Positions 35,301-47,665 of a stretch of DNA of 64,000 nt are shown in pieces. The stretch covers positions 79,780,610-79,844,609 of the forward strand of contig NC_088917.1 of NCBI RefSeq assembly GCF_963576675.1. Direction: 5' to 3'. The DNA is from Euphorbia lathyris. Its lineage: Eukaryota > Streptophyta > Magnoliopsida > Malpighiales > Euphorbiaceae. Position numbers and translations under genes: made by a program. Under the pieces are notes generated by a model. That model had not been told where the DNA came from, searched no databases, and saw only the letters and a program-made list of their open reading frames with translations. Every line of letters starts with the position of its first letter. Within the stretch, counting starts at the first letter, position 1.

Positions 35301-35506
35301 AGGGAGACAGATTCAATAGTAGGATTACCTCCAATGGTTCCTGAGCCTATTATCTTACCCTTCTTGTTGTCTCCAAAACTTACGCCCCCTCCTCGTTTAC
35401 GTTCAAACGTGATGAACTGAGTTTCATCACCCGTCATATGCCTTGAGCATGCGCTGTCAATATACCACATCTTTGACTTCTCGGCACATCTCAGGCTTAC
35501 CTGCAT
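32379..35506 (-). pseudogene. Pol (protease-integrase-RT-RNase H) of element A'
   Basis: Protease: MWYIDSACSRHMTG (DSA in place of DSG; element A has the same). Integrase: LWHRRLGHVSMD, CHACQAGK, then LHLDLFGP, IRSDNGGEF and NGVVESKNRT, so the DDE triad is present. [21 protein letters not shown] and IYVDDIIFGATN, with both Asp intact. RNase H: IGYTDADYGRD, STTEAEYIAA and ending FSILREAIGMFNPL. Lesions: a frameshift near 35115 and two stops between 33813 and 33650 (after QFRRSDV and GID). Otherwise long and well kept. Confidence 0.9.
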
Positions 35507-36556
35507 TATAGCTAGTTACTTTTAGGTACCCAATTCTTTTTGAGTCCTGACTTGTTAGGTGTAACAGGTATAGCATCATATTTTAGTTTATGGCGACATA
35601 CATTGACAGTATGGCCACTTTTTCCACAGAAGTCACAACTGACCTTCTATTTATGATTTTTTACTGACTTGTCAGCACCCCAGTGCTGAGCGTGCCAGCA
35701 CAACTTAGTGGTGTGTCCTATCTTCCCACAAAAGTCACACTAGACTCTTCGCTGGGGATTTCGTCTCTGCTGAGTACCTTGGTACTGAGTTCTCAGAGGA
35801 AAGGTATTTTTGTTTGGAACCTTTAATTGGTCCTATCTTCCTTGTGAACATAGCCATCTCCTCATCATCAGTTGAGCTCCCGTCAGTGGAGTCAGCTTTC
35901 ATGACAAGTGACTTCTACTTCTTGTCCTCAGATTTTTCCTTTACCTCAAAGTTCTTCATGGATATCTCATGGGTCAGCAATGAACCAATGAGTTCGTCAT
36001 ATTTGTAGGTGGTTAAATCCTGAGCTTCCTCAACTGTTGTCTTCTTTGCTTGCCAGTCTTTTGGAAGGCTTCTGAGAATCTTTTTTACTTGTTCTTCCTC
36101 AGTGAAGATTTTCCCAAGTCTCTTGAGCTCATTAATGATGTTGGTGAACCTTTCGTTCATGTCTGAAATGCCCTCATCATTGTTCATCTCGAACAGCTCG
36201 TACAGTCTCATCTGCTGATTCACCTAAGATTTTATTATATTTTGCAGCATCGAGCGCACAGTGAAGCATATTGATAGCCGAAGCATGGTTTTGAAGCTTC
36301 TTGAGATCATCCTCTGTCCATTTGGCCTCAGCTTTTACAACTATTTGGCCAGCCACAACCTCAAAAGGTACAAATGGGCCTTGGACTATAGATAGCCAGG
36401 CACTCATGTTTGTGGCCTGAACGAAGATTTCATCCTATTCTTCCAGAAGGTATAGTTTGACCCGAAGAATAGGGGAGGCATAGTAATGAACAGCTCCTCA
36501 AGCAGTATTTGAGTTGTTTGGTTTCCAGGGAGAAACCGAGTGTTGTTTTCGCCCAT
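35507..36556 (-). pseudogene. Gag of element A', internally deleted
   Basis: Starts near 36556 (MGENNTRFLPGNQTT) with early frame breaks, then MSAWLSIVQGPFVPFEVVAG and ERFTNIINELKRLGKIFTEEE. Compared with element A, about 90 bp are missing near 36225 and about 630 bp near 35818, including the first zinc knuckle. Worn knuckle remnants remain near 35600-35750 (CDFCGKIGHTTKLC-like). Confidence 0.78.
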
Positions 36557-36605
36557 GGTAGGGATCAGCTCAAGGTTGTTAGACCTTTTTAGAGTGAGCT
36601 TTTAG

Positions 36606-36618
36606 AGCTCTGATACCA
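36606..36618 (-). promoter_or_regulatory. Primer-binding site (initiator Met tRNA) of element A'
   Basis: Plus text agctctgatacca is TGGTATCAGAGCT on the minus strand, two bases from the right LTR. It fixes the orientation. Confidence 0.92.
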
Positions 36619-36620
36619 CT

Positions 36621-37946
36621 TGTTGGTCCCTAATTTAGTTGCAAGTATAGTTCCAAGGGGGGGGGGGGTTAGGAACTATTTAAACTTTTTCGTAATTTAG
36701 GCAGACTTCTTTCTCAAATGAAAAGGTTTTAACAGCTGCGCTGAGTAAACAGCAAGATACTGGCTTAGTCAATTGGTGACTAGGTCAGTTTCTTAGCTTG
36801 AGTCAGGAGATAGCACTTAAAGTCTATTCCTGAGCTCTTATGTTCAATGCGCACAACTCAACTTGACCTCTTTACTTAGTCAGTTTTGATTATTTAAGCA
36901 AGCAATACAAATAAGGAGTTAAAGGTTTAGAAATACTTCACTCAGCAGATTTATCCAAGTTCGGCTTCTTCTAAGCCTACGTCTTGTCCCCAGAACACTT
37001 CCGAGATTTCAAATCCTCTACTGAGCTCTTTAAAGGTAGAGCCTCAAACCTTTTACAATATCAGCAATTGAGTATGACAAGAGTACCTTCCTCTATACTT
37101 CTACTCAATCCTAATCTCTCTACTGAGTACTAATACCGAGTACTCAGCCTCTCCTTTCTATCTCTAGAAATGATAAGTGCTTTGTCCTAATACAAAGATG
37201 TGCTAAGACACTTTAGATGATTTTACAATCACTCTAGACTTTTACACAGATATGAACAATGTAGTGTAAGAAATTTTTCTTTGCTTCTTGTTTGCAGAAC
37301 TTGTAAAGATTTGGTCAGCGTAATGGCTTGATAAAAGTTCTGTGTCTTGTGAAGCTTGTGATGGCACTATTTATAGAGACATCTGGGCATTCAGTCATTT
37401 TGAATTTCGAAATAACCGTTGGAGGGAAACGGCTATGTGTCGTTGTCATCCTGACTTGCACAGAGCTCTCAGCCAATCACAATCGTGTATCCTCTATCCT
37501 CGGATAGCTCAGCAGATGGTCTCTCCTTTTACGGTAAAGTCAACTGGACAGCATACTGTGTCGTCTGAACTTTGCCAAAAGAAGAAACACTTTGTCTGGA
37601 ATTTTTTCTACGCCAGCTGCTGTCTTGTACGCTTTGTCGAGACTACTCAGCAGCTTCATCTTGAAGTTGTTCCAAAAGGTCTTCTAGATCCTTCCGTTTT
37701 GCTGAGTTGCATTTTGAACAAAACGGCAACATCTTGACATACGCGGGCCGAGTGTACTGAGTTGACTTGGGCATTGGCTTCCGTAATGGGCTTGGGCCTT
37801 TTGATTCTTATAACATTTTAACTCAACATTGAACAAACACATTAGTAGAATTCAATCAAAGCATTTAAACTTAGTGTGTTTAGAATATGTATATTATACT
37901 TAAACAATTTTGTCAAATCAAAATTATGTGGAAAGGCGTTTCAACA
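36621..37946 (-). repeat. 5' LTR of element A' (1326 bp)
   Basis: tgttggtccc ... ggcgtttcaaca. A TATA box lies at about 37368-37378 (minus strand CTATAAATAG). Pairs with 27245-28570. Confidence 0.94.
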
Positions 37947-39340
37947 GTTAGCACCTACAAAGCTAGGTTAGTAGCGAAAGGATATCGTCAAAATCGAGGA
38001 ATCGATTATGAAGAAACTTTCTCTCCTGTGGCTATGTCCAAATCAATCAGAATAATGCTTGCTATTTCCGCTCACTATGATTACGAGATTTGGCAAATGG
38101 ATGTGAAAACAGCTTTCCTAAACGGAAACCTGCTTGAGGATGTATACATGATGCAACCTGAAGGTTTCATATCAAAGGATGCAAATAAGGTTTGCAAAAT
38201 TCAGAGATCCATTTATGGACTCAAGCAAGCATGTAGAAGCTGGAACAAGCGTTTTGATGAAACCGTAAAACAATTTGGTTTCGAACAAAATTGCGAAGAA
38301 ACTTGCATTTACAAGAAAGCAAGTGGGAGCTCTGTAGCATTTCTAATATTATATGTGGACGATATATTATTAATGGGAAATGACGTAGCTCTACTACAGT
38401 CGGTAAAAGTTTGGTTATCTGGTAACTTCTCAATGAAAGACCTCGATGAAGCAGCTTATATACTTAGTATAAAGATCTACAGAAATAGATCAAGAAGACT
38501 GCTTGGTCTTTCACAGGCTGCATACATTGAAAAGGTGCTAAAGCGGTTTAGCATGCTTGAATCGAAACGAGGTAACTTACCCATGGTACATGGAGTAAAG
38601 TTAAACAATCATCAATGTCCTAAAAACGATGATGATAAGAAGCGCATGGCTGTAGTCCCATACGCCAGTGCAATCGGTTCGATTATGTATGCTATGCTAT
38701 GCACTAGACCTGACATAGTGTTCGCGTTATCTATAACGAGTCGTTACCAAGGAAATCAGGGAGACGAGCACTGGATTGCCGTCAAAAACATTCTTAAGTA
38801 CTTAAGAAGAACTAAAGATATGTTTCTAGTGTACAGAGAAGGGAATCTGAAAATAGAAGGATTTTCATATGCAAGTCATCTCACAGATGAGAACGATTCT
38901 AAATCCCAATCAGGATACCTGTTTATCTTGAATGGGGGCGCGGTCAGTTGGAAGAGTTCCAAGCAAGGAAGCGTAGCTTTCTCTACGACCGAAGTCAGAG
39001 TATATCGCTGCTGCGGAAGAAGCAAAGGAAGCAGTTTGGATTAGAAAGTTCATTACTGAACTTGGTGTGGTGCCTGACATTGTAAATCTCATTACACTGT
39101 ACTGTGATAACAATGGAGCCATTGTTTAAGCAAAGGAACCACGGTCTCATAATGCATCCCAGCATTACCTAAAGTGATACCACATTATAAGAGAAATTGT
39201 GGCAAGAGGAGATGTGAGAATAGAAAGAGTACCTATAAAGGACAACGTTGCAGATCCGTTGACAAAGCCCTTAACCCAGAAAGTACATGATCGTCATTTA
39301 ACTTCTACTGGGATAAGTTATAGAAACAATTGGCTTTAGT
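37947..39340 (+). pseudogene. RT and RNase H of element B, after the A' insertion
   Basis: Resumes STYKARLVAKGYRQNRGIDY and includes QMDVKTAFLNGNLLEDVYM, SIYGLKQACRSWNKRF and the catalytic LYVDDILL. RNase H follows (SYASHLTDENDSKSQSGY, SWKSSKQGSVAFSTTE). A frameshift near 38995 and stops further on (IV*AKEPRSHN, YLK*YHII) break the end. DNVADPLTKPLTQ marks the usual copia C-terminus. The RT catalytic Asp pair is intact. Confidence 0.88.
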
Positions 39341-39353
39341 CCAAATGGGAGTA

Positions 39354-41136
39354 TGTTGGGGTTTAGTGTCCTATAGACAATTGTTCTAGGATACAAACTT
39401 AATGTAAATGAAGTGTTCTTTATATCATTTGTTTTAATGAGATATATGTTTTATAACTATATAAAGGCAATCCCTTTTAAGCACTAAATAAAGTCTAATA
39501 AAAGGAAATCCGTAAGTTTGTTTAAAGTGATTATAAAGTGTTCATACAAGCATGAAGTGAGACGAAACTTTACAATAAACTAATAAACTTAAAACCACCC
39601 CAAGTCAAGCAATATGTTTAGGATTGACATATCGCGGTTGAGACTTGCATGTAACAATGTCTTCTGTCCGACAGAAAGCTGATCTCACAAGCTTCATATA
39701 TATAGATATCTGGACAGTTACATGGATCCGATGAAAAGTAGTTCATTAGGAATGGGGACCCGACTTGAGATAACAGGATGGGTAGATTCGTCCTTGTCAC
39801 CTGTTCATCTCATTGGTATTAATAGGTATGAATAATCCTCAGACTCAAAGGAATGTTAATTGGTATTCTGGATTACGGAATGTTAACAGAGATGACTCTG
39901 GGGTGTGAATAGCAGACGTTGGGTATCACAAGAAGTGATTGTGGGATCGTTATACATTGGATTGAGCATTTATCACTCCCGACAAATGGGAGATATGTCC
40001 ATGGATCGCTTGCGGAAGACTTGACTCTAAATCCTTGCAAGGTGATAGCTTAAGATTGAAATACGGATTTCTCTTAACCTATCTATTTGGAGTTGACTCG
40101 GCCTAGACAAGTAAAACGAACGTCTCGCTATATGTGACTTGACATTATCCATAGTCATAAGATTCAGTTCAAGGACGTAGTTGATAAAGGATCGAATTAT
40201 ACCGTAATTAATACAAAAAGGTCAACGACAGAATCAACCTGTCTTCTTATAGCTCTAGGGGAATGATTACGGACTTGCTAATCATTCCGTTATGCAAAGA
40301 TTAAATATAATTCTTTGAAAATTAAATAATAAAGTTGCATAGGGCTAGAAGCAATAAGAACCTAATGGGTCACATATAAGACTTGGAATCCAAAAAAGAG
40401 ACATATGTTAATTAATTGATGGAAGCACAACTGAGCCCAATAGGGCCCAGTAACTAAGGGGGGCAAAATTTATGTAGTAAAATACATAAATGATTAATTT
40501 GATTTTATCAAATCCTAATTAGATTAGGATTATGAATTAAATTAATTAAAGGATAAATAAGTTATGAGTTTTAATTTGATTATATTACTCCTATTATTAT
40601 CCAATAAGGTTATTATTATTATCTTTTATATTTAGATATATTAATAGATAATAATTAAGAATTCTATTCCAAATTGAATTCCTATTAAGTAACCTAATTC
40701 TATCTAACTAGGGTTTAGATACAAGAGATTATAAATACCCCCCTACTAGGGATTTTCGAAATCGACTATTGATTTTCTAGAGAGAGAATTCGACCCCCCT
40801 AGCCAAGGACGAGATTTCACCGCTTCCATCCGTTCAATTGATTTTCATCTCTTTCTCTTTATCCTTGATATTGTGTTGATTAATTAGAGACAATCTACTT
40901 TGGTTGTTAATAAACGGTTGATTCTAACTTGATCTTCCTTTGTTTTGTTTTGTTTTGTTTTGTGCTCGAGAAGTAAGAGTTGTGGGCACTTCATTTATAA
41001 TGGTAGATAGAACATATAAAAGGTAATTCTTCTTATCCCTCTTTGTATGAAATAACGATTAACGGATCTTGGGGTTAATGGAAATAGGTTAAAATTTTTA
41101 TATTTCCGCTGCTATACGTTAGCCTATTTTCCTTCA
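39354..41136 (+). repeat. 3' LTR of element B (1783 bp)
   Basis: Preceded by the polypurine tract ccaaatgggagta. Begins tgttggggtttagtgtcc and ends ccttca. TATA-like site gattataaataccc at about 40728-40742. The downstream tatctaaggattc belongs to element A RNase H. Confidence 0.88.
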
Positions 41137-43735
41137 TATCTAAGGATTCTTTTTACAGCTATGTAATGAGATTCCTTAGAATTCGATTGATATCTAGCAC
41201 AATAACATACTGAGAACTGAATGTCCCGTCTACTAGCAGTTAAGTAGAGTAGAGAACTAATCATACCTCGGTACAATTTGTTGTCTACTGACTTACCATT
41301 TTCGTCAGCGCAGAGGACAGTGTCAGTGCCCATTGGGGTATATGTTGACTTGCAGTTCTCAAGTTCATACTTCTTCAATATCTCCTTAGCATACTTAGTT
41401 TGACTAATGAAGATGCCATTTTTTCCTTATTTGATTTGAAGTCCAAGGAAGAAGTTGAGTTCTCCCATCATTGACAATTCAAACTCAGTCTACATCTTAC
41501 TAAATTCCTTGCACATTGACTCATTAGTTGCACCAAAAATAATGCCATCAACATATATCTGAGCCAGTAGGGTATCTTTACCCTTCCTCTTAATGAATAA
41601 GGTTGTATCAGCTTTACCTCTGACATAATTTCTAGTCAGCAGGAAACTGGTCAGCCTCTCATACCAAGCATGTGGTGCTTGCTTGAGACCATATAGATCC
41701 TTTTTGAGCTTATAAATGTGGTTTGGGAACTTGGGATCCTAAAACCCTGGAGGCTGATTAACATAGACTTCCTCGTTTATAACTCCATTAAGGAACGCAC
41801 TCTTAACATCCATTTGAAATAACTTAAAGTTCATGTAACTGGCATATGCACATAAAATTCTTATAGCCTCTAGCCTTGCCACTAGGGCAAAGGTCTCACC
41901 GTAGTCAATACCTTCTTGCTGACTATAACCCTGAGCTACAAGTCTTGCTTTGTTCCTGACTATGTTCCCTTGTTCATCTAGCTTGTTGCGGAAGACCCAT
42001 CTTGTTCCTATGGTCTTCTGGCTTTTTGGGTTTGGCACTAAGACCCATACTTTATTTCTTCTGAACTGATCGAGTTCTTCTTGCATTGCACCCATCCATA
42101 ACTCATCGTGCTCAGCTTCAGAGAAGTTCTTTGGTTCCAGAACTGAGACGAATGCTACGTTGCTGAGGTATCTCCTGAGTTGATTTCTTGTCATTAGGGT
42201 GTTTTCAGCAGCATCAAGAATAGCACTCTCTGAGTGTCCTCCTGGTATTCTGATTTCTTTTGGTAGAGTGATGTCTTGAGCTGGTTGTGTTTCAACAATC
42301 TCTGCAGGTATAGATTGGTCAGTGAAAACAATTTGAGTTTCGCTTTTACTTTTGGTCAACCCTTGAGGTAGTGACTCCGCGACCGTTTCTTGGTCAGCAG
42401 GTGCTGATATGGATCATCCTCAGTCAGCTGATTGTCTTTTCTTGTAGGGTTAGTTTCATCGAACTCAATGTGTACGGACTCTTCTAAGACCTGAGTTCGT
42501 TTATTGAAAACTTTATATGCTTTGTTGTTTGTTGAGTAGCCTAAAAAGATAGCTTCATCAGCTTTTGAATCAAACTTAGCAAGGCTGTCTTTAGTATTTA
42601 GAATGAAACATTTACAGCCAAAGGCACGAAAGTATCCAATGTTGGGTTTTCGTGCTTTCCAAAGTTCGTAGGGAGTCTTCTTTAATATGGGTCTGACTAG
42701 AGCCCTATTAAGTATGTAGCAAGCTGTGTTGACAGCTTCTCCCCAAAAGTACTTTGGAAGCCTATTCTCACTCAGCATTGTCCTGGCTATTTCAACCAAG
42801 GTTCTGTTTTTCCTCTCAACTACCCCATTCTGTTGAGGCATTCTAGGAGCAGAAAAGTTATGGTCAATGCCGCTGGCTTCACAGAATTCAACAAACTGTT
42901 GATTTTTTAATTCTCCACCATTATCACTTCGGATGTGAGCTAACTTTAGGTCTTTATCATTTTCAAGTTTTCTTATTAATGTTGAAAACATCTCAAAGGT
43001 TTCATCCTTGCTACTCAGCAAGATGATCCAAGTGTACCGAGAAAAGTCATCTACAATGACCAAGGAAAATTTCCTACCACCCAAGCTCAACGGCTGGACT
43101 GGACCGAAGAGATCCAAGTGTAGTAACTCTAGTGGACACTTGGTTGAGACAATGTTTTTACTGTGAAAAGATTTTTTAGTTTGTTTTCCATACTGACAAG
43201 TATTGCATAATTGATCCTTTTCGAACTTAAGTTCTGGCAGTCCCTCAACTAGTTGATTTCTTGCTAATTTGGCCAGGAGGTCCATGCTTACATGACCAAG
43301 TCTCTTGTGCCATAGCCAGGAATTTTCTTCCTTTGACACTAAGCATACATTTTTTGAAATTTTCTTTTCCAAATTCAACATAAAGACATTATCAACACGA
43401 GGAGCAGTTAAAATTAATTCATTTGTTTTTCCCTCGATTATTTTACATCAAGTGTTATCAAATATAACTTTTCTGTCGTTGTCACAAAGCTGAGCTACAC
43501 TCAGTAAGTTATATTTAAGTCCACTGACTAGGGAGACTGACTCAATAGTAGGATTACCACCAACGGTTCCTGACCCTACTATCTTACCCTTTTTGTTGTC
43601 TCCGAAACTTACGCTTCCACCTCGTTTACGCACAAGTGTGATGAACTGAGTTTCATCACCAGTCATATGCCTCGAGCATGCACTGTCAATGTACCACATC
43701 TTTGAATTCTCAGCACACCTCAGGCTTACCTGCAA
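41137..43735 (-). pseudogene. Protease, integrase and RT of element A
   Basis: Protease 43448-43735 (MWYIDSACSRHMTG). Integrase 42356-43381 with LWHKRLGHVSMD, CNTCQYGK, LHLDLFGP, IRSDNGGEL and NGVVERKNRT, triad intact. RT from 42359 ([19 protein letters not shown]). A frameshift lies near 42357 and more frame breaks between 41739 and 41378. The catalytic motif near 41545-41556 reads YVDG instead of YVDD (GGC codon), so the polymerase would be inactive. The text breaks off at 41137, where B is inserted. Confidence 0.86.
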
Positions 43736-45487
43736 TATAGCTAGTTATCTTTAGGTACCCAAGTCTTTTTGGGTCCTTGTTTGTTAGGCTCAGCAGGTGA
43801 AATATCATGTTTAATCTTATGACGACACATTTGGATAGTGTGCCCATTTTTCCTACAAAAGTCATAGCTGACCTTCCGTTTGGGATATCTCATTGACTGG
43901 TCAGCACCCTAATGTTGAGCATGCTAGCACACATTTGTGGTGTGTCCCTTCTTCCCACAGTAGTCACACTGGACATTCCTCTGAGGATTCCATCTCTGCT
44001 GACTAGTACTTCGATACTGAGTGTTCAGAGGAATATTTCTTTTATTCGGAACTTTGAATTGGTTCTGAATGGATGTGATGTCCTTTTTCAGTTTCTTAGA
44101 ATCTGATTGGACCTCAGAGACAAACCTGTGCATAGTTTCTATGTTGCTATGCAAGGTTGAGTTGTCTTGGAGAAGATATCGAAGGTCACTGAGTTTGACC
44201 TCTTCAATCTCGTCACACTGCCTGCTGAGTGCTCTAACCTTCTTGTTACACTTTTTGATAAGTGTGTAGAGGTCACTCATGGCATTTATCATTTCATTTT
44301 TGAGCAGGGGTAGTGACATTACCTCAGTTGAGTGTGCCTCATCGTCAGTTGGAATGGAGGGGTCAGCGTGCTCAGAAACACAAGGCTCAGCAAGCTCATC
44401 AACCATGAAGCAAATCTTTACTGACTCAGTGACATCAGCTTCTGATGATGATGACTCAGCACTGTCGACACTCCAGGTTTCCACCATTGCCTTCTTGCTA
44501 TTCTTCTTTTTCCTTGCTCAAGGTAGGACAACTTGATTTGATATGGCCAGTTTGATGACATTCAAAGCATGTGATGGGCTTTGAGCTGTCCTTCTTGTAC
44601 TTACTGTCGCTAGACTCAGCTTTGTACTTGTCAAACTTCTTGTAAGGCTTCTTGGAATATTTATCATTCTTTCTGAACAGCCTTTTCATTTTTCTAGTGA
44701 ACATGGCCATCTCTTCATCGTCTGTTGAGCTCCCATCAGTGGAGTCAGCTTTCATGATAAGAGACTTTTTCTTATTGTCCTCAGACTTCTCCTTCACCTC
44801 AAAATTCTTCATTGAGATCTCATGGGTCAGTAGAGAGCCAACGAGTTCATCATACTTGTAGGTGGTCAAGTCTTGAGCTTCCTCAACAGCAGTTTTCTTG
44901 GCTTGCCGGCTTTTGGGAAGACTCCTCAGTATCTTCTTGACTTACTCTTCCTCAGTAAAGATCTTGCCAAGTCTTTTGAACTCGTTGATTATGTTTGTGA
45001 ATCTTGAGTTCATTTCAGAGATTTCTTCATCATCATTCATTTCAAACAGCTCGTATAACCTCATGTGCTGGTTAACCTTGGACTCCTTAACTTTGTTGGT
45101 TCCTTCATAGGTGACCTCCAGTTTCTTCCAGATTTCCTACGCTGACTCACAACTTGAAATTTTGTTGTACTTTGCAGCATCTAACACACAGTGAAGCATA
45201 TTTATAGCCGAAGCATGATTTTGTAGCTTTTTGAGGTCATCTTCTGTCCACTTAACCTAAGCTTTAACAACCATTTGGCCGTCAACAGTTTCAACAGGAA
45301 AAAATGCGCCTTGGACTATAGAAAGCCATGCACTCATATTTGTTGTCTGAATGAAGTTTTTCATTCTGTTCTTCCAAAAGGTGTAGTTAGACCCAAAGAA
45401 CAGTGGAGGCCGAGTGATGGATAGCCACTCAGGAAGAATTTGAGTTGTCTGATTTCCTGGGAGGAAACGAGTGTTGTTCTCAGCCAT
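43736..45487 (-). pseudogene. Gag of element A
   Basis: Starts MAENNTRFLPGNQTTQILPE at 45487, with stops after MVVKA and at two later places. Core text: SAINMLHCVLDAAKYNKI, RFTNIINEFKRLGKIFTEEE and KKILRSLPKS. Two zinc knuckles follow: CFECHQTGHIKSSC (about 44530-44575) and CDYCGKKGHTTNVC (about 43926-43970), separated by an acidic Ser-rich part and a helical stretch (MINAMSDLYTLIKKCNKKVR). This is fuller than the A' copy and shows what A' lost. Confidence 0.82.
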
Positions 45488-45533
45488 TGTGGGGACAACT
45501 CAAGATAGTTATATCTTGTTTAGTGAGTTGTTA

Positions 45534-45546
45534 AGCTCTGATACCA
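45534..45546 (-). promoter_or_regulatory. Primer-binding site (initiator Met tRNA) of element A
   Basis: Plus text agctctgatacca, two bases from the LTR at 45549. Identical to the A' site. Confidence 0.92.
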
Positions 45547-45548
45547 CT

Positions 45549-46881
45549 TGTTGGTCCTGTGTAACGTGACAAGATTAGTTCCAAGGGGGGGATAGGAACT
45601 ATTCAAAAAAATTTGTTCATTAAGACTGACTTCTTTTCTTTAAGAAAAGGTTTACACAGCAGTGCTGAGTAGTTTAAGACACAAGCTTAGTCAACTAGTG
45701 ACTAAGTCTATTTCTTTTCTTGAGTCAGGAGATAGCACTTGAGTCTATTCCTGAACTCAGCTTCTCGGTGCACTTAACTCAACGTGAGTTCGTTACTTAG
45801 TCAGTTTTATAGCAAGCAATATATAAAGGAGTAAAGGGTTAGAAATAAGTTACTCAGCATACATATCCTGGTTCGGCCTCTCCGCCTACATCTAGTCCTC
45901 GGAACTCGTTCCGAGCTTTTTGAATCCTCTACTGAGCTCTTTAAAGGTAGAGCACAAAACCTTTTACAACAGAAGTTGAGTATACAAGAGTACCTTCCTC
46001 TATTCCTCTACTCACTCCTATTACTACCGCTGAGTACTATAACCAAGTACTCAGCTTCTCCTTTCTATACTTCTAGAAATGATAAGTGTTTGTCCTAAAC
46101 AATAATTGATAAGACACTTTAGATGGATAAGATCGCTCTAGACTTTTACACAAGATTGGAATTGGTGTAAGATTTGCTTTGCTTTTCTCACAGAACTTCA
46201 AGTATCAATTTGGTCAGCGTTTCGACTTGATTGAAGATCTGCATCGAATGAAGCATTTGAGAGGCCTATTTATAGTGACACTTGAAGCACCGGTGATTTC
46301 GAATTTCGAAATAACCGTTGGAGGGAAACGGCTTCCTGTCACTTTCACTCAGTACGTGCTTAGCGTCCTTGGCCAATGAGATTCTTGTATCTTCTGTCTA
46401 CGGCAGTACTCAGCAGCTTTTCATCAGATGGAACAGAATGTTTCCTCATTTATAGTAAAGTCTTCCAGATAGCTTTATATGTCTTCTGAGCTTTACCCAA
46501 AGTAGAAATACTTTGTCTCCAATTTTGTTCTGTTTTGCCGCTGACCTGACTACCTTGTCGCTCAACTCGGCAGCTTCGTCTTGAAGCTTTTATTCGAAGG
46601 CTTCTCGATCCTTCTTCATGCTGGGCTGGCGTTTTATTCAGTACGACTGCGTTTTGTCTTGCTGGGCCATGAGGTCTTGATTTGTTGACTTGGGCTTGAC
46701 TTTCCTCTTGTGGGCCTTTAGGCCATTTATCTTAATGTTTTATAAATCAAATAACTCAACATTGAACAAACACATTAGTACAAATAAATCAAGGCATTTA
46801 AATTTAATATGTTAGAATATTTTTTATCATTAATCTAAATAATTTTGTCAAATCAAAATCATGTGGAAAGGTGTTTCAATA
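45549..46881 (-). repeat. 5' LTR of element A (1333 bp)
   Basis: tgttggtcctg ... gtgtttcaata (final CA mutated to TA). TATA box at about 46266-46276 on the minus strand. Pairs with 15013-16344. Confidence 0.9.
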
Positions 46882-47665
46882 GTAGATACGTCGACGGGGA
46901 TACGACAAGTAGATATGCTGATGTAGATACCTCGAGTAGATACGTCGAAGTACATCCGCCTAAGAAGATACTTGAGGGAGATACGTCGAAGGAGATCCCC
47001 CCACATAGATGCTTGAAGGAGATACATTCAAAGTTGGTACATTGAAGTAGATCTGCCCAGGGGATATTGGAAGTAGATATGTCGATGGGTAGATCTGCCC
47101 AAGTAGATGCCTGAATGAGATACATCGATGTAGATCTGCTAAAAGGATACTTGAGGGAGATATGTTGAAGTAGACATGTCGGAGGGGATCCGTCCAAGTA
47201 GATGCTGGAAGGAGATCCGTCGAGGTAGATAAACTAAGGTAGATACTTCGAGGAGATCCATCGAAGTAGATCCATCGAGTAGATCCGTCAATGAGATCCA
47301 TCGATGAGATCCATCGATAAGATCCGTCGATGAGATCCATCGGTGAGATCCATCGACGAAATCCATCGAAGAGATCCGTCGAAGGAGTCCCATCAGTGAG
47401 ATCCATCGATGAGATCTATCAATGAGATCCGTCGAAGGAGATCCATCGATGAGATCCATCGACGAGATCCATCGACAAGATCCATCGATGAGATCCATCG
47501 AAGGAGATCCGTCGAAGGAGATACACCTAAAAGTAAAGATACACTGGGACTTTAGGTACGTCTTCCTCCTCTTCTGAATCACTTTCCCCACATACCTGAA
47601 GAAATTTGTTGTCTTGCTACTTCCCTAACCTGGACTTGGAATTTGTCGAAAAGATGTCCGCATCA
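46882..47665 (-). repeat. Right LTR of element C, second piece
   Basis: Resumes gtagatacgtcgacggg after the gtaga duplication and matches 10300-11068, including the GATCC minisatellite with fewer units. It ends CGCATCA at 47665, followed by the duplication taatg. Confidence 0.88.

Larger units (their letters stand above)
27245..37946 (-). mobile_element. Element A': SIRE-like Ty1/copia inserted in element B
   Basis: Two LTRs of equal length (1326 bp) with gttag at 27240-27244 and 37947-37951. Joining the flanks restores the B reading frame (GKVSTYKAR). In the minus direction: primer site, shortened gag, protease, integrase, RT, RNase H (to 32379), extra ORF (31896-29110). It is a subfamily sister of element A and of 11691-14143. 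It is the innermost insertion of the nest. Confidence 0.95.
22371..41136 (+). mobile_element. Element B: plus-strand Ty1/copia, interrupted by A'
   Basis: 5' LTR remnant (22371-22897), Met-tRNA primer site, long leader, gag (24713), protease, integrase and first RT residues to 27244; then A'; then the rest of RT and RNase H (37947 to about 39330), the polypurine tract and a full 3' LTR (39354-41136). The order integrase-RT defines copia. The RT signature (FLNGNLLEDVYMMQPEGF, LYVDDILLMGND, GSIMYAMLCTRPDI) is copia of a TNT/Angela-like type; I do not fix the lineage. The missing LTR start means no target duplication can be read. Confidence 0.88.
15013..46881 (-). mobile_element. Element A: SIRE-like Ty1/copia, interrupted
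   Basis: LTRs lie at 15013-16344 and 45549-46881, with gtaga at 15008-15012 and 46882-46886. A Met-tRNA primer site next to the right LTR sets the minus orientation. In that direction: gag (45487 to about 43740), protease, integrase, RT and RNase H (43735-41137, then 22370-22090), then an extra ORF (19803-16812). The order integrase-RT marks Ty1/copia. Integrase sequence and the extra downstream ORF suggest the SIRE/Maximus lineage (inference). Solo LTR D and element B interrupt it. Confidence 0.9.
9693..47665 (-). mobile_element. Element C: LTR retrotransposon without recognisable pol, carrying later insertions
   Basis: The left LTR (9693-11068, TGATGCAG ... CGCATCA) and the end of a second LTR at 47665 are both flanked by taatg (9688-9692 and 47666-47670). 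This marks one original insertion. The element reads on the minus strand, as its relative F (57592-60763) does; F has a Met-tRNA primer site. Between the LTRs only 11069-11690 is still element C. The primer site and the first 317 bp of the right LTR are lost. Most of the present length is nested copia DNA. No RT or integrase from C itself is visible. Confidence 0.82.
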
